DNA from: Xanthomonas hortorum pv. pelargonii
GTDB lineage: Bacteria; Pseudomonadota; Gammaproteobacteria; Xanthomonadales; Xanthomonadaceae
Length of the DNA stretch: 64,000 bases
Assembly: GCF_024499015.1 (NCBI RefSeq)
Contig: NZ_CP098604.1
Location: forward strand, 3,286,001-3,350,000
Direction: 5' to 3'
Shown here piece after piece: positions 36,466-45,900 of this stretch. How positions within the stretch are numbered: the first letter of the stretch is position 1; every line of letters begins with the position of its first letter. A model generated the notes under the pieces. It did no database searches. It was not told where the DNA came from and saw nothing but the letters and a program-made list of their open reading frames with translations. Made by a program: the position numbers and the translations under genes.

Positions 36466-37131
36466 ATGTTGGAAGTGATCGAACGCGAGACCGGACCGAA
36501 CCCGCAGTGGGCCGTGCTGTGGCTGCACGGCCTGGGTGCCGATGGCAGCGACTTCGCCCCGATGGTGCCGGAGCTGGTGCGCCCGCAGTGGCCGGCGCTG
36601 CGTTTCGTATTCCCGCACGCGCCAATCCGCCCGATCACCATCAACAACGGCGTGCGCATGCGCGGTTGGTACGACATCGTCGGCATGGATTTCGCACATC
36701 GTGCCGACAAGGCCGGCATTGCCGAATCGGTGGCGCAGATCGAGGCATTGATCGCCCATGAGCAGACCCGCGGCATCGCGCCCGAGCGCATCCTGCTGGC
36801 CGGCTTCTCGCAGGGTGGTGCAGTGACCCTGGCGGTCGGTCTGCAGCGCAGCGTTGCGCTGGCCGGGCTGATCGCCCTGTCGACCTATCTGCCCGACCCG
36901 ACTGCCGCCGCCAGCCAGGTGCAGCCGGCTGCCACTCGCCAACCGGTGTTCATGGCGCATGGCAGCGCCGACCCGGTGGTGCCGTTCGGTGCCGGCGAAC
37001 AGAGCGCACAGACCTTGCGCACGCTCGGCTTTGAACTGCAATGGCAGACCTACCCGATGGGCCATCAGGTCTGCCTGGAAGAGATCGAGGCGCTGCGCAA
37101 CTGGATGCAGGCGCGCTTCACCGCCGCCTGA
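36466..37131 (+). CDS. Carboxylesterase/phospholipase family alpha/beta hydrolase
   Basis: A 221-residue cytosolic serine hydrolase of the acyl-protein thioesterase-like group. The oxyanion region is WLHGLGADGSDF, the nucleophile elbow is GFSQGG (S115), and the acid and base are D169 (HGSADPVVP) and H200 (YPMGHQVC). Members cleave short-chain esters or lysophospholipids; the natural substrate is unknown. The start at 36466 leaves no room for a signal peptide. It ends 4 bp before the algZ-like start, so it is probably cotranscribed with algZ-algR. Confidence 0.88.
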   Translation: MLEVIERETGPNPQWAVLWLHGLGADGSDFAPMVPELVRPQWPALRFVFPHAPIRPITINNGVRMRGWYDIVGMDFAHRADKAGIAESVAQIEALIAHEQTRGIAPERILLAGFSQGGAVTLAVGLQRSVALAGLIALSTYLPDPTAAASQVQPAATRQPVFMAHGSADPVVPFGAGEQSAQTLRTLGFELQWQTYPMGHQVCLEEIEALRNWMQARFTAA

Positions 37132-37135
37132 GTGC

Positions 37136-38188
37136 ATGGCCCCGCGCGCGCCACAGATCGCCTGGATGCCGGACCTGTGCCGGCTGCCACGATTGGGCGC
37201 GATGCTGGGGCTGGCCGAACTGGTGGTGCTGGTGGTGACGCTGGTGCCCGATGCCGGCGCGGCGCGCAGCATCACGCTGTCGCGTTTCGTGTCCGCCAGC
37301 GGTCTGGCGTTGTGGTTGGCGCTGGCCGTCACCGTGCTGCTGTGCGTGCTGCGGCCCAGCCTGTCGCGGCTGCCGCCCAGGCTGGGCGGCTTGACTGCGT
37401 TATCGATCGCCGCCGTCGTGGCGATGCTCGGCGCCGGCATCGTGCACGGCCTGTATGCGGTACTCGGGCAGGCGCCGTTGGGGCCGCTGGTGGGCTTCTG
37501 GCGGTTCACCCTCGGCAGTGCCGCCACGGTGGTGCTGATCACCGCGCTGGCGCTGCGCTATTTCTATATCAGCGACCGCTGGGAAGCGCAGGTGCAGGCC
37601 AATGCGCGCGCGCAGGCCGATGCCTTGCAGGCGCGCATCCGCCCGCATTTTCTGTTCAACAGCATGAATCTGATCGCCAGCCTGTTGCGGCGCGATCCGG
37701 TGGTGGCCGAGCAGGCGGTGCTGGATCTGTCGGATCTGTTCCGCGCCGCGCTCGGTGCCGGCGAAGGCCTGTCCACCTTGCGCGCCGAATGCGAACTGGC
37801 CGAGCGCTATCTGGCGATCGAATCGCTGCGCCTGGGCGAACGCCTGCAGGTGCGCTGGCATCGCCAGGAACCCTTGCCGTGGGAATTGCCGATGCCGCGC
37901 CTGGTGCTGCAACCGCTGGTGGAAAATGCGGTATTGCACGGAATTTCGCGCCTGCCCGAGGGCGGTACGCTGTACCTGTCGTTGCGCCAGCGCGGCAACC
38001 AGTTGCAGATCCGCATCGTCAATCCGGCCCCGCAGCCGGGTACGCAGTTGCCGCTGCTTGCCGGCGCCGGGCACGCCCAGGCCAGCATCTCGCACCGGCT
38101 GGCGTTTCAGTTCGGGGCCGGGGCACGGATGGCGGCCAGCTGGGCTGAGGGCTACTATGCCTGTGAGATCACATTGCCGCTGCCGTGA
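37136..38188 (+). CDS. algZ: LytS/AlgZ-type sensor histidine kinase
   Basis: A 350-residue membrane sensor kinase. Four membrane segments fill residues about 22-145. The His_kinase domain of the LytS type follows, with the phosphoacceptor motif RIRPHFLFNSMNLI (H171) and the ATP-binding N-box PLVENAVLHGI. It is the partner of the LytTR regulator encoded just downstream, and the gene order algZ-algR-hemC is the same as in Pseudomonas, where the pair controls alginate and type IV pili. The ATG at 37136 follows the esterase stop closely. The input signal is unknown. Confidence 0.85.
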   Translation: MAPRAPQIAWMPDLCRLPRLGAMLGLAELVVLVVTLVPDAGAARSITLSRFVSASGLALWLALAVTVLLCVLRPSLSRLPPRLGGLTALSIAAVVAMLGAGIVHGLYAVLGQAPLGPLVGFWRFTLGSAATVVLITALALRYFYISDRWEAQVQANARAQADALQARIRPHFLFNSMNLIASLLRRDPVVAEQAVLDLSDLFRAALGAGEGLSTLRAECELAERYLAIESLRLGERLQVRWHRQEPLPWELPMPRLVLQPLVENAVLHGISRLPEGGTLYLSLRQRGNQLQIRIVNPAPQPGTQLPLLAGAGHAQASISHRLAFQFGAGARMAASWAEGYYACEITLPLP

Positions 38189-38218
38189 GGGGAAAGTCAC
38201 GGCAGCGAGGGGGAGTCC

Positions 38219-38950
38219 ATGACGGCCACGCAAGTGCGGGTGCTGATCGCCGATGACGAGCCGCTGGCGCGCGAGCGCCTGCGCATGCTGCTGGGCGAAC
38301 ATCCGCACGTCGAGGTGATCGGCGAGGCCGAAAACGGCCAGCAGGTGCTGCAGCAATGCCAGCACCTGCATCCGGATCTGGTGCTCCTGGACATCGCCAT
38401 GCCCGGCGTCGACGGCCTGGAAACCGCCCGCCTGCTGCGCCAAGGCCAGCAACCGCCGGCGGTGGTGTTCTGCACCGCCTACGACCAGCACGCGCTGTCG
38501 GCCTTCGACGCCGCCGCACTGGATTACCTGATGAAGCCGGTGCGCCCGGAGCGCCTGGCCGCCGCACTGGAAAAGGTGGCGACCTTTCTGGCCGGGCGCG
38601 CGCCCAGCGTTGTGCCGCCACCGCTACGCACGCATTTGTGTGCCCGTCTGCGCGGCAGCCTGCGACTGATCGCCATCGGCGACATCCGCTACCTGCAGGC
38701 CGAAGAGAAGTACGTCATCGTCCACCACACCCGTGGCGAAGACCTGATCGAAGAGTCGCTCAAATCGCTGGAAGACGAATTCGCCGACCGCCTGGTGCGC
38801 ATCCACCGTAATTGCCTGGTCGCGCGCGCCGAGCTGGTGGAACTGCGCCGCAGCGGCGATGGCCAGGTGCACGCAGTGCTGCGCAATGTGCCGCAACCCC
38901 TGGAAGTGAGCCGCCGCTGCGTGGCCAGCCTGCGCGAGCAATTGCGTTAG
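38219..38950 (+). CDS. algR: LytTR response regulator AlgR
   Basis: A 243-residue response regulator. The receiver domain has DDE at 12-14, the phosphoacceptor D58 (LVLLDIAMPG) and K106 (YLMKPVRP). The C-terminal LytTR DNA-binding domain (GDIRYLQAEEKYVIVHH, then RIHRNCLVAR) is typical of AlgR. It lies 30 bp after algZ and upstream of hemC, as in Pseudomonas. In Xanthomonas the homologous pair is likely to control surface functions, but no target site can be read here. Confidence 0.9.
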   Translation: MTATQVRVLIADDEPLARERLRMLLGEHPHVEVIGEAENGQQVLQQCQHLHPDLVLLDIAMPGVDGLETARLLRQGQQPPAVVFCTAYDQHALSAFDAAALDYLMKPVRPERLAAALEKVATFLAGRAPSVVPPPLRTHLCARLRGSLRLIAIGDIRYLQAEEKYVIVHHTRGEDLIEESLKSLEDEFADRLVRIHRNCLVARAELVELRRSGDGQVHAVLRNVPQPLEVSRRCVASLREQLR

Positions 38951-39109
38951 CGCGTGTCGTTTGTGTGGGCCAGCTTGCTCAGGTAATTGCATCAACGTGT
39001 GCCATGCCGCTTGGGATGAGAGGTGTTGGCCGTCAGCGGCGCGGGTACCGCGTGGGGCCTGCTTGCGCTCCGGATAGGCGTTACGCGTCCGGTCCGGGAT
39101 AATGGTCCG

Positions 39110-40024
39110 ATGACCACGCTCCGCATCGCCACCCGCAAGAGCCCGCTCGCCCTTTGGCAGAGCGAACACGTCGCCACCGCGCTGCGCCAGCACCATCCCG
39201 GGCTGGAGGTCGTGCTGGTGCCGATGAGCACCCGTGGCGACGAAGTGCTGGACCGCTCGCTGGCTGCGATCGGCGGCAAGGGCCTGTTCCTGAAGGAGCT
39301 GGAGCTGGCGATGCTGCGCGGCGAGGCCGATTGCGCGGTGCATTCGCTCAAGGACGTACCAATGGAACTGGACGCGCCGTTCGTGCTGCCGGCGATCATG
39401 GAGCGTGGCGATGCGGCCGATGCGCTGGTGTCCAACCTTTACGCCACCGTGCAGGCGCTGCCGCTGGGCGCACGTGTGGGCACCTCTTCGCTGCGGCGCC
39501 AGGCGCAGTTGCGCGCCGCGCGCCCGGATCTGGAACTGATCGACCTGCGCGGCAACGTCAACACCCGCCTGGCCAAACTCGATAACGGCGGTTACGACGC
39601 CATCGTGCTGGCCTGCGCCGGTTTGCAGCGGCTCGGGTTCGATGCACGCATCACCGCGCGACTGGACGTGCCGGAGTGGTTGCCGGCACCTGCCCAGGGC
39701 GCAGTGGCGGTGGAATGCCGTGGCGACGATGCGCACATCCACGGCCTGCTGGCGGTGCTGGATGCCGGCCGCACCCGCGCCTGCGTGGAAGCCGAGCGGG
39801 CGATGAATCGTGCGTTGCATGGCAGTTGCCATGTGCCGGTGGCCGCGTTCGCGCGCTGGGAAGGCGACGGGCTATTTCTGCAGGGCATGGTCGGCAGCGC
39901 CAGCGACGGACGCCTGATCCACGCCGAGGCGCACGGCAGCGCCGAGGACACCGAAGCACTCGGCCGCCTGGTCGCGCAAGGCCTGTTCGACAAGGGCGCC
40001 GCGCAGTTGTTGGCGGAGCTCTAA
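39110..40024 (+). CDS. hemC: Porphobilinogen deaminase (hydroxymethylbilane synthase)
   Basis: A 304-residue cytosolic enzyme of heme synthesis that joins four porphobilinogen units. The motifs [33 protein letters not shown] and [11 protein letters not shown] are intact, as is the cofactor-bearing Cys in [12 protein letters not shown] (C240). The ATG at 39110 is the family start; the upstream frame to 39023 is not conserved. It lies 159 bp after algR and may have its own promoter. Confidence 0.95.
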   Translation: MTTLRIATRKSPLALWQSEHVATALRQHHPGLEVVLVPMSTRGDEVLDRSLAAIGGKGLFLKELELAMLRGEADCAVHSLKDVPMELDAPFVLPAIMERGDAADALVSNLYATVQALPLGARVGTSSLRRQAQLRAARPDLELIDLRGNVNTRLAKLDNGGYDAIVLACAGLQRLGFDARITARLDVPEWLPAPAQGAVAVECRGDDAHIHGLLAVLDAGRTRACVEAERAMNRALHGSCHVPVAAFARWEGDGLFLQGMVGSASDGRLIHAEAHGSAEDTEALGRLVAQGLFDKGAAQLLAEL

Positions 40025-40144
40025 CGCGGCCGGCGACCCGCGCCGCAAGCGTTGACCTGTAACGCGGCCTGCATCGACTCCGGCGCAGGCTCCAACGTTG
40101 CCACCACGCACGCAATGCCCGCTCTCACGCAATGCCTGCTCCTC

Positions 40145-40209
40145 GTAGGAGCGGCCTTGGCCGCGAGAGGCTTTACCGGTAAAACCCTCGCGGCCAAGGC
40201 CGCTCCTAC
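40145..40209. repeat. GTAGGAGCG palindrome (copy 3)
   Basis: A 65-bp, nearly perfect inverted repeat: GTAGGAGCGGCCTTGGCCGC and its complement flank AGGCTTTACCGGTAAAACC. It sits between the convergent hemC and DUF481 genes and could end transcription from both sides. Confidence 0.85.
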
Positions 40210-40221
40210 CTTCGCGGTCGC

Positions 40222-41022
40222 TTACTTGAACGTGTAGACCAGGTTGACTGTGGTCAGCGTGTCGGTCTTCTTGTCGCCTTCGCTGACCTCGCTGTTGTGG
40301 CGCATCTGCCACGCGGCCTTGAGCGCAAAGTGCGAGTTCATGCTGACCTGCACGCCGAAATCGTTCTGCGCATAGGTGTTGTATTCGCCCGATTCCACCA
40401 GCAGCGTGTTGATCAGGTCGGTGTTGTCGGTGACGGTGTATTTGAGGTCGAACAGGCCGCGCCCGATCAGGCCGGTCTCGTTGCGATCTTCGTCGCTGTT
40501 GTGCGCGCGCCGGATACCCGGGCCCACCTGTGCATCAAGATAGAAACGGTCGGCGTTGATCAGCCGCGTGCCGTAACCGATACCGAAGGTGGCTAGGCGA
40601 TCGTAGGTGGCGAAGTCGTCGTGTTCGTAACGGCCGGTGGCGGTGAGCTGGCGGTGTTCGCCCAGCTGCAACGCACTGCCCACGCTGCCGGTGTAGCGCT
40701 CGGCGGTGGTCTGGCGCTCGCGTTCGGTGCTGCCGTCGTCGTTGGTATTAGTGTATTCCGAGCTGGAACGCAGCGCGGTGGCATCCAGGCTGTGGATCCA
40801 GTCGCCATCGGTATAGCGCAAGCGGACCCGGCCATTGAGGCTGTCGGTGGTGCTGTTGCCGTGGGCGGCGGCGTAGCCGAGCTCGCCACTGCTCCCGCTC
40901 CACGGCGACGGCATCACAGCGGCAGCGGGGTCCACCGGCGCCGGTGCAACTGCCTGGGCCCAGACGGTAGGCGTGATCAACAACAGCGGCAGCAGGGCAG
41001 ACAACGGGGCACGGCGGGGCAT
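40222..41022 (-). CDS. DUF481 (YdiY-like) outer-membrane beta-barrel protein
   Basis: A 266-residue outer-membrane protein. The signal peptide (LPLLLITPTVWAQA) is followed by alternating amphipathic strands typical of a beta-barrel, beginning with SSGELGYAAAHGNSTTDSLN, and the chain ends in a terminal aromatic (LVYTFK). Members of DUF481 are described as salt-stress induced, but their transport role is unclear. It is convergent with hemC and divergent from the WYL regulator, with a 448-bp gap to the latter. Confidence 0.85.
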   Translation of the reverse strand: MPRRAPLSALLPLLLITPTVWAQAVAPAPVDPAAAVMPSPWSGSSGELGYAAAHGNSTTDSLNGRVRLRYTDGDWIHSLDATALRSSSEYTNTNDDGSTERERQTTAERYTGSVGSALQLGEHRQLTATGRYEHDDFATYDRLATFGIGYGTRLINADRFYLDAQVGPGIRRAHNSDEDRNETGLIGRGLFDLKYTVTDNTDLINTLLVESGEYNTYAQNDFGVQVSMNSHFALKAAWQMRHNSEVSEGDKKTDTLTTVNLVYTFK

Positions 41023-41470
41023 GGGCGGCTCGCTTTGGAAGGCAGGGGCGAAAGAGGTGGAAGCGATTTCATGATAACGGACTGGGCGGCTGCGTCATGA
41101 CTAGGTGAACGCCGCGCTTCATTGGCGGTTCGGTCGCTGGCCGCCGAGACCGTGGATAGAAACCGTCTTTGTTGTGCCGCTGCCATCAGCGGGAAACCAT
41201 TTCAAGGGCTCATCGCCGTCAGCAGGCCATCGGCGGTATCACGCGATCGAATGCATTCGGCGAATGGCTGGCATCGCACCCATGACCGTCAGCACGGACG
41301 CGGCAGCGTCCGCCCGGCCAGGGCCAGGCGGACGCATCGCAAGGGTGAGCCGGTAGCCACGCGCAGGTGGCGCCTCGCCGTTGCAGCTTTTGATCCGTCG
41401 TGCTGCGATTTCGCGCAGTCTGCCAATCGACGCTCACCCTGCCGCGCAAAGACTCGGACATAATCCACGC
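41023..41470. other. Intergenic gap between DUF481 gene and WYL regulator
   Basis: No gene is supported. A 9-bp stem GCGTCCGCC / GGCGGACGC lies at 41306-41335, followed by no T run. Promoters for the two divergent genes must lie here, but no clear boxes were recognised. Confidence 0.5.
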
Positions 41471-42436
41471 ATGGACCGCTACGAACGCATCAACTCCCTG
41501 CATCGCTTGCTCAAGTCGGCGCGCTACCCGGTGACGGTGGCGCGGCTGCAGGATGAGCTGAGCTGTTCCCGCGCAACCGTGTATCGCGATCTGGCCTTTC
41601 TGCGCGATGCGCTGATGGCGCCGGTGGAAGGCGATGGCGAATCCGGCTTTCGTTATCTGTCCGGTGAAAGCGACCGCTTCGAGTTGCCCGGCCTGTGGTT
41701 GAGCTCGGAAGAGCTGCACGCGCTGCTGGCCTCGCAGCAATTGCTCGCGCGCACCGGCGGCGGGGTGCTGTCGTCGATGCTGGCGCCGCTGCAGCAACGC
41801 ATCGAGGGGTTGCTGGCTGCCCAGGCCGGCGTCTCGCAATGGCCGGTGGATCGGGTACGGGTGATTCCGCACCGCGGGCGCAAGCTGGACGAAGCGAGCT
41901 TCCGCACCGTGGCCTCGGGCGTGCTGGAGCGCAAGCAGCTCAGCTTCGACTACCGCGCACGCTCCACCGACGAATCCACCAAGCGCATCGTCTCCCCACA
42001 GCGCATCACCCATTACCGCGACAACTGGTATCTGGACGCCTGGGATCACGGCCGCGACGGCGTGCGCAGTTTTGCGGTGGACCGCATCAATCACGCGCGC
42101 CTGCTCGAAACCGTGCCGCGCGATGTGCCCGACAGCGAGCTGGACGAGCAGTTGGCGGCCAGCTACGGCATTTTTTCGGGCGCGCCCAAGGGCTGGGCGA
42201 CGATCGCCTTCAGTGCCAAGGCCGCGCGCTGGGTCGCCGACGAGCACTGGCATTCCAAGCAGCAGGGGCGCTTTCTGCCCGACGGCCGTTACGAGCTCAA
42301 AGTGCCGTACAGCAACTCACGCGAACTGCTGATGGACGTGCTGCATTACGGCTCGGATGCGGAAATCGTCGAGCCGGTGTCGCTGCGCGAACAGGCCAAG
42401 GCGCTGCTGTCGCTGGCGCTGAGCAACTACGACTGA
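41471..42436 (+). CDS. WYL-domain transcriptional regulator (YafY type)
   Basis: A 321-residue regulator. The N-terminal helix-turn-helix (RINSLHRLLKSARYPVTVARLQDELSCSRATVYRDL) is followed by a WYL domain (residues about 140-220, with YRDNWYLDAWDH and RSFAVDRI) and the WCX-type C-terminal region. WYL proteins often sense nucleic acid or small ligands and respond to DNA damage. It is alone in its transcription unit, so the target is unknown. The ATG at 41471 gives the HTH a normal lead. Confidence 0.88.
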   Translation: MDRYERINSLHRLLKSARYPVTVARLQDELSCSRATVYRDLAFLRDALMAPVEGDGESGFRYLSGESDRFELPGLWLSSEELHALLASQQLLARTGGGVLSSMLAPLQQRIEGLLAAQAGVSQWPVDRVRVIPHRGRKLDEASFRTVASGVLERKQLSFDYRARSTDESTKRIVSPQRITHYRDNWYLDAWDHGRDGVRSFAVDRINHARLLETVPRDVPDSELDEQLAASYGIFSGAPKGWATIAFSAKAARWVADEHWHSKQQGRFLPDGRYELKVPYSNSRELLMDVLHYGSDAEIVEPVSLREQAKALLSLALSNYD

Positions 42437-42514
42437 GCGTGACGCGCAATACGTAACGGGCACTCGTCAAGCGGCTGCGGACGGCTTGCAGAAGCCGCCG
42501 CTCCACGCGTGGCC

Positions 42515-43084
42515 TCAGCGCTTGTTGGGCACTTCAAAGCCCAAACGATCCACCTGCTCGCGCAGCTGCGGCACGCGTTTGAGCTTGTCGGTGTAGATCG
42601 AATAATCGTCGCGCATCTTGTCGACCAGCTTGCGGTACTGGTCGCGACTCATGTCCGGCTTGCGCGCGAAGATCCAGGCCAGGTCGCGGCCGGGGTAGGA
42701 GATCAGCATCCAGGAACCGTCCGGTGCGATTTCCAGGATGCGCTGCTTGGCCGGGATGACCTTGTAGAACCACACCCGCCAGTCGCGGTTGCCGCTCTCT
42801 GCGTCTACCGAGGCGCGTGCACTGACTTCTTTTTCCGGCTCGCCGAAACCGTCGCGATACAGATAGCGCACCGCCACCTTGCCGTCTTCGACCAGGGTGT
42901 ACTCGTCGCGGCTGGTGACATGACCGCGTTCCACCGGGTTGGGCATGCGCGCAATCACATACCAGGTGCCCATGATCTTGGACAGATCGACCGCTGGTTC
43001 GTCGGTTGGTGTGTCCTTGGCATGCGCCACGGGCAGGCCGAGGACGAGCAGGAAAGCGAGGGCGATCGAAACGGTCAGGCGCAT
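42515..43084 (-). CDS. Exported lipocalin (Blc-like)
   Basis: A 189-residue periplasmic lipocalin. A signal peptide (SIALAFLLVLGLPVAHA) precedes the lipocalin signature IMGTWYVIARMPNPVERG and the beta-barrel strands, including the GSWMLISYPGRDLAWIFARKPD segment. There is no lipobox Cys at the cleavage site (AHAKD), unlike enteric Blc, so the protein is probably soluble in the periplasm. Lipocalins bind lipids or hydrophobic ligands. The ligand is unknown. Confidence 0.88.
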   Translation of the reverse strand: MRLTVSIALAFLLVLGLPVAHAKDTPTDEPAVDLSKIMGTWYVIARMPNPVERGHVTSRDEYTLVEDGKVAVRYLYRDGFGEPEKEVSARASVDAESGNRDWRVWFYKVIPAKQRILEIAPDGSWMLISYPGRDLAWIFARKPDMSRDQYRKLVDKMRDDYSIYTDKLKRVPQLREQVDRLGFEVPNKR

Positions 43085-43329
43085 CGCAACATCACGAAAG
43101 GGGCGGTTGGGTCAGCACACTACCTCATGCAGGGGGCAAGTTCGCGTCAACGGTCGTGTCTGGCGTCGGTGGCTGCGTTTTGTCCGCCTGAGCGGTGGGC
43201 GCAGGTGCCTGGATTGGTGGCGGCGATCGCATCCGTATTCGCAGCGACGCGGCCAGGTCGCAGTCGGTGAGATGGGCGCAGGCAATCCTGCCGGCCTGTT
43301 GTGATCCTTACCTGCCACGGAGTGCCGCC

Positions 43330-43641
43330 ATGTCGCATCGTCCTACCGCTCGTTCCGAACGTCCCGACCCGCGCGTGCTGCGCCCGGTCCGGCAGATTGC
43401 CCTGGCCGGGCTGGCCCTGGTGCTGGTGTGGCCGGCCGCGCGCGGCCACAGCGAGTGGATTGGCTGGCTGCCGCTGTGGCTGGTCGGCATGCCGATGCTG
43501 GCCTGGTGGAGCCTGCACCGGTTCGCGTTGCCGACCCTGCTGCGGCCCGGCACGCGACGCGCTGCGCCACGTCGGCGCGGGCCACAGGCGCAGCGCCGAC
43601 GCAACGCTTCGCGAACCGCGCCACAGGTGCGCGCGGCCTGA
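43330..43641 (+). CDS. Small membrane protein of unknown function
   Basis: A 103-residue protein with two predicted membrane segments (QIALAGLALVLVWPAA, then WLPLWLVGMPMLAWWSLH) and a strongly basic C-terminal tail rich in Arg and Gln. The tail should lie in the cytoplasm and could touch nucleic acid or lipid head groups. I do not recognise a family. It precedes the S9 peptidase gene by about 70 bp on the same strand. Confidence 0.65.
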   Translation: MSHRPTARSERPDPRVLRPVRQIALAGLALVLVWPAARGHSEWIGWLPLWLVGMPMLAWWSLHRFALPTLLRPGTRRAAPRRRGPQAQRRRNASRTAPQVRAA

Positions 43642-43712
43642 CCTTCGGCAGGGTCGGGCGGGCGGAGGGCTGTGCTACGGTCCGGCCGTCCGCTCGTTCT
43701 TCCGGAAAATTC

Positions 43713-45806
43713 ATGTCCAAATTCGCCTCGATCTGCCTGGTTGCCGGCCTGATCACCGCTGGCGCCGTCTCTGCAGAGGAAACCGCCGTGTCCAACGATC
43801 CCTACGCCTGGCTGGAAGATGTCACCGGCGCCAAACCGCTGGAGTGGGTGAAGGCGCAAAACGCCAAGACCGAAGCGCGGCTGGCCGCCACGCCAGCGTT
43901 CACGCAGATGGAAACCAGCATCCGCGAAGTGCTGGATTCGGATGCCAAGATTCCCGGCGTCCAGAAGATCGGCCCGTACTACTACAACTTCTGGAAGGAC
44001 AAGCAGCACGAGCGCGGGCTGTGGCGGCGCACCACGCTGGACGAATACCGCAAGCCGGCGCCCAAGTGGGAAACCGTGCTGGATCTGGATGCGCTCAACA
44101 AGGCCGAAGGCGAGAACTGGGTCTGGCACGGCGCCGACTGCCTGCGCCCGGATTACCAGCGCTGCCTGATCGCGCTGTCGCGCGGCGGCGCCGATGCCGA
44201 TGTCACGCGCGAGTTCGATCTGGCCGGCAAGCAGTGGGTCAAGGACGGCTTCTTCCGTCCGGAAGCCAAGGGCGGCCTGGGCTGGGTCGACAAGGACACC
44301 GTCTACGTCTACACCGATTTCGGCCCCGGCGCGCTGACCAGCTCCGGCTACCCGCGCATCGCCAAGCAGTGGAAGCGCGGCACCCCGCTGAGCGCAGCCA
44401 CGGTGGTGTACGAAGGCAAGCCGACCGATATGTACATCGCCGCCATGCACGACGACACGCCCGGATTCGAGCGCGATTTCGTCAGCCGCACGCTGGCCTT
44501 CTACAACGAAGAGCTGTATTTCAAGGGCGCCGACGGCAAGCTGGTCAAGGTGGATGCGCCCAACTCGGCCAGCAAGGCGGTCAAGCGCGAATGGTTGACG
44601 CTGGAACTGCGCGATCCGTGGACGGTGGGCGGCAAGACCTACAAGGCCGGCTCGTTGCTGGCGACGCGGTTTGACGACTTCATGGCGGGCAAGCGCAATT
44701 TCGATGTGCTGTTCGAGCCCACCGACACCACCTCGCTGGCCGGCATCGCCTGGACCAAGTCGCACCTGGTGTTGAACGTGCTGGAAGACGTCAAGAACCG
44801 CCTGAGCGTGGTCACTCCCTCGCAGGATGGCTGGAAGAAGAGCGCCTTCGTCGGTGCGCCGGCGTTCGGTACCGTGGATGTCAGCGCGGTGGACAGCGAC
44901 GACAGCGAAGCGCTGTGGTTGACCGTCACCGATTATCTGACCCCGACCACGTTGTCGTGGGTGGAGGTGGGCAGCGCGCCGCAACCGCTCAAGACCATGC
45001 CGGCGTTCTTCGATGCCGGCAAGGACAGCATCGAACAGCACTTCGCCACCAGCAAGGACGGCACCCGCGTGCCGTATTTCCTGGTGCGTCCCAAGGACCT
45101 GAAGCTCGACGGCAGTGCACCGACCCTGCTGTACGGCTACGGCGGTTTCGAAATCTCGATGACGCCGAACTATTCCGGCTCAATGGGCCGCGCCTGGCTG
45201 GAAAAGGGCGGCGTCTATGTGGTGGCCAACATCCGTGGCGGTGGCGAATACGGCCCGCGCTGGCATCAGGCCGCGCTCAAACAGAATCGCCACAAGGCCT
45301 ATGAAGACATGGCTGCGGTGGCCAAGGACCTGGTCACCCGCAAGATCACCTCGACCAAGCATCTGGGCGTGCAGGGCGGCAGCAACGGCGGCCTGATGAC
45401 CGGCAACATGCTCACCCAGTATCCGGAACTGTTCGGTGCGGTGGTGGTGCAGGTGCCATTGCTGGACATGAAGCGCTATAGCCATCTGTTGGCCGGCGCC
45501 TCGTGGATGGCCGAATACGGCAACCCGGATACCGACGACTGGAAGTTCATCCAGACCTTCTCGCCGTATCACCTATTCGATGCGAAGAAGACCTATCCGC
45601 CGGTGATCTTCCTGACTTCCACGCGCGATGACCGGGTGCATCCGGGCCACGCACGCAAGATGGCAGCCAAGATGATCGAGGCCGGCAAGGACGTGACCTA
45701 CTACGAGAACATCGAGGGCGGCCACGGCGGTGCGGCCAACAATGCGCAGGCGGCGCATATGGCGGCGCTGGCCTACAGCTTCCTGTGGGAGCGGTTGGCC
45801 GATTGA
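43713..45806 (+). CDS. Exported S9A prolyl oligopeptidase
   Basis: A 697-residue periplasmic serine peptidase. A signal peptide (ICLVAGLITAGAVSAEE) precedes the seven-bladed propeller (residues about 50-420) and the alpha/beta-hydrolase domain. Catalytic residues are Ser in GVQGGSNGGLMTG, Asp in TSTRDDRVHP and His in NIEGGHGGAA. The RGGGEYGPRWHQAA segment is typical of the prolyl oligopeptidase branch. It cuts short peptides, mainly after proline. The ATG at 43713 was chosen for the signal peptide; the upstream extension is GC-rich read-through. A strong terminator follows. Confidence 0.92.
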   Translation: MSKFASICLVAGLITAGAVSAEETAVSNDPYAWLEDVTGAKPLEWVKAQNAKTEARLAATPAFTQMETSIREVLDSDAKIPGVQKIGPYYYNFWKDKQHERGLWRRTTLDEYRKPAPKWETVLDLDALNKAEGENWVWHGADCLRPDYQRCLIALSRGGADADVTREFDLAGKQWVKDGFFRPEAKGGLGWVDKDTVYVYTDFGPGALTSSGYPRIAKQWKRGTPLSAATVVYEGKPTDMYIAAMHDDTPGFERDFVSRTLAFYNEELYFKGADGKLVKVDAPNSASKAVKREWLTLELRDPWTVGGKTYKAGSLLATRFDDFMAGKRNFDVLFEPTDTTSLAGIAWTKSHLVLNVLEDVKNRLSVVTPSQDGWKKSAFVGAPAFGTVDVSAVDSDDSEALWLTVTDYLTPTTLSWVEVGSAPQPLKTMPAFFDAGKDSIEQHFATSKDGTRVPYFLVRPKDLKLDGSAPTLLYGYGGFEISMTPNYSGSMGRAWLEKGGVYVVANIRGGGEYGPRWHQAALKQNRHKAYEDMAAVAKDLVTRKITSTKHLGVQGGSNGGLMTGNMLTQYPELFGAVVVQVPLLDMKRYSHLLAGASWMAEYGNPDTDDWKFIQTFSPYHLFDAKKTYPPVIFLTSTRDDRVHPGHARKMAAKMIEAGKDVTYYENIEGGHGGAANNAQAAHMAALAYSFLWERLAD

Positions 45807-45865
45807 GACGCCGGCCGGAAGTGGTTCTGTAAGTCGAGTTGCTTTCGTTGTGTCTTGCTCTGAAG

Positions 45866-45898
45866 AAAGCCCTGGGTCGATTGGCTCAGGGCTTTTTT
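45866..45898 (+). terminator. Rho-independent terminator after the S9 peptidase gene
   Basis: Stem AAAGCCCTG / CAGGGCTTT with a loop of about 12 bases, followed by a T6 run, 60 bp after the stop. Confidence 0.85.
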
Positions 45899-45900
45899 GT

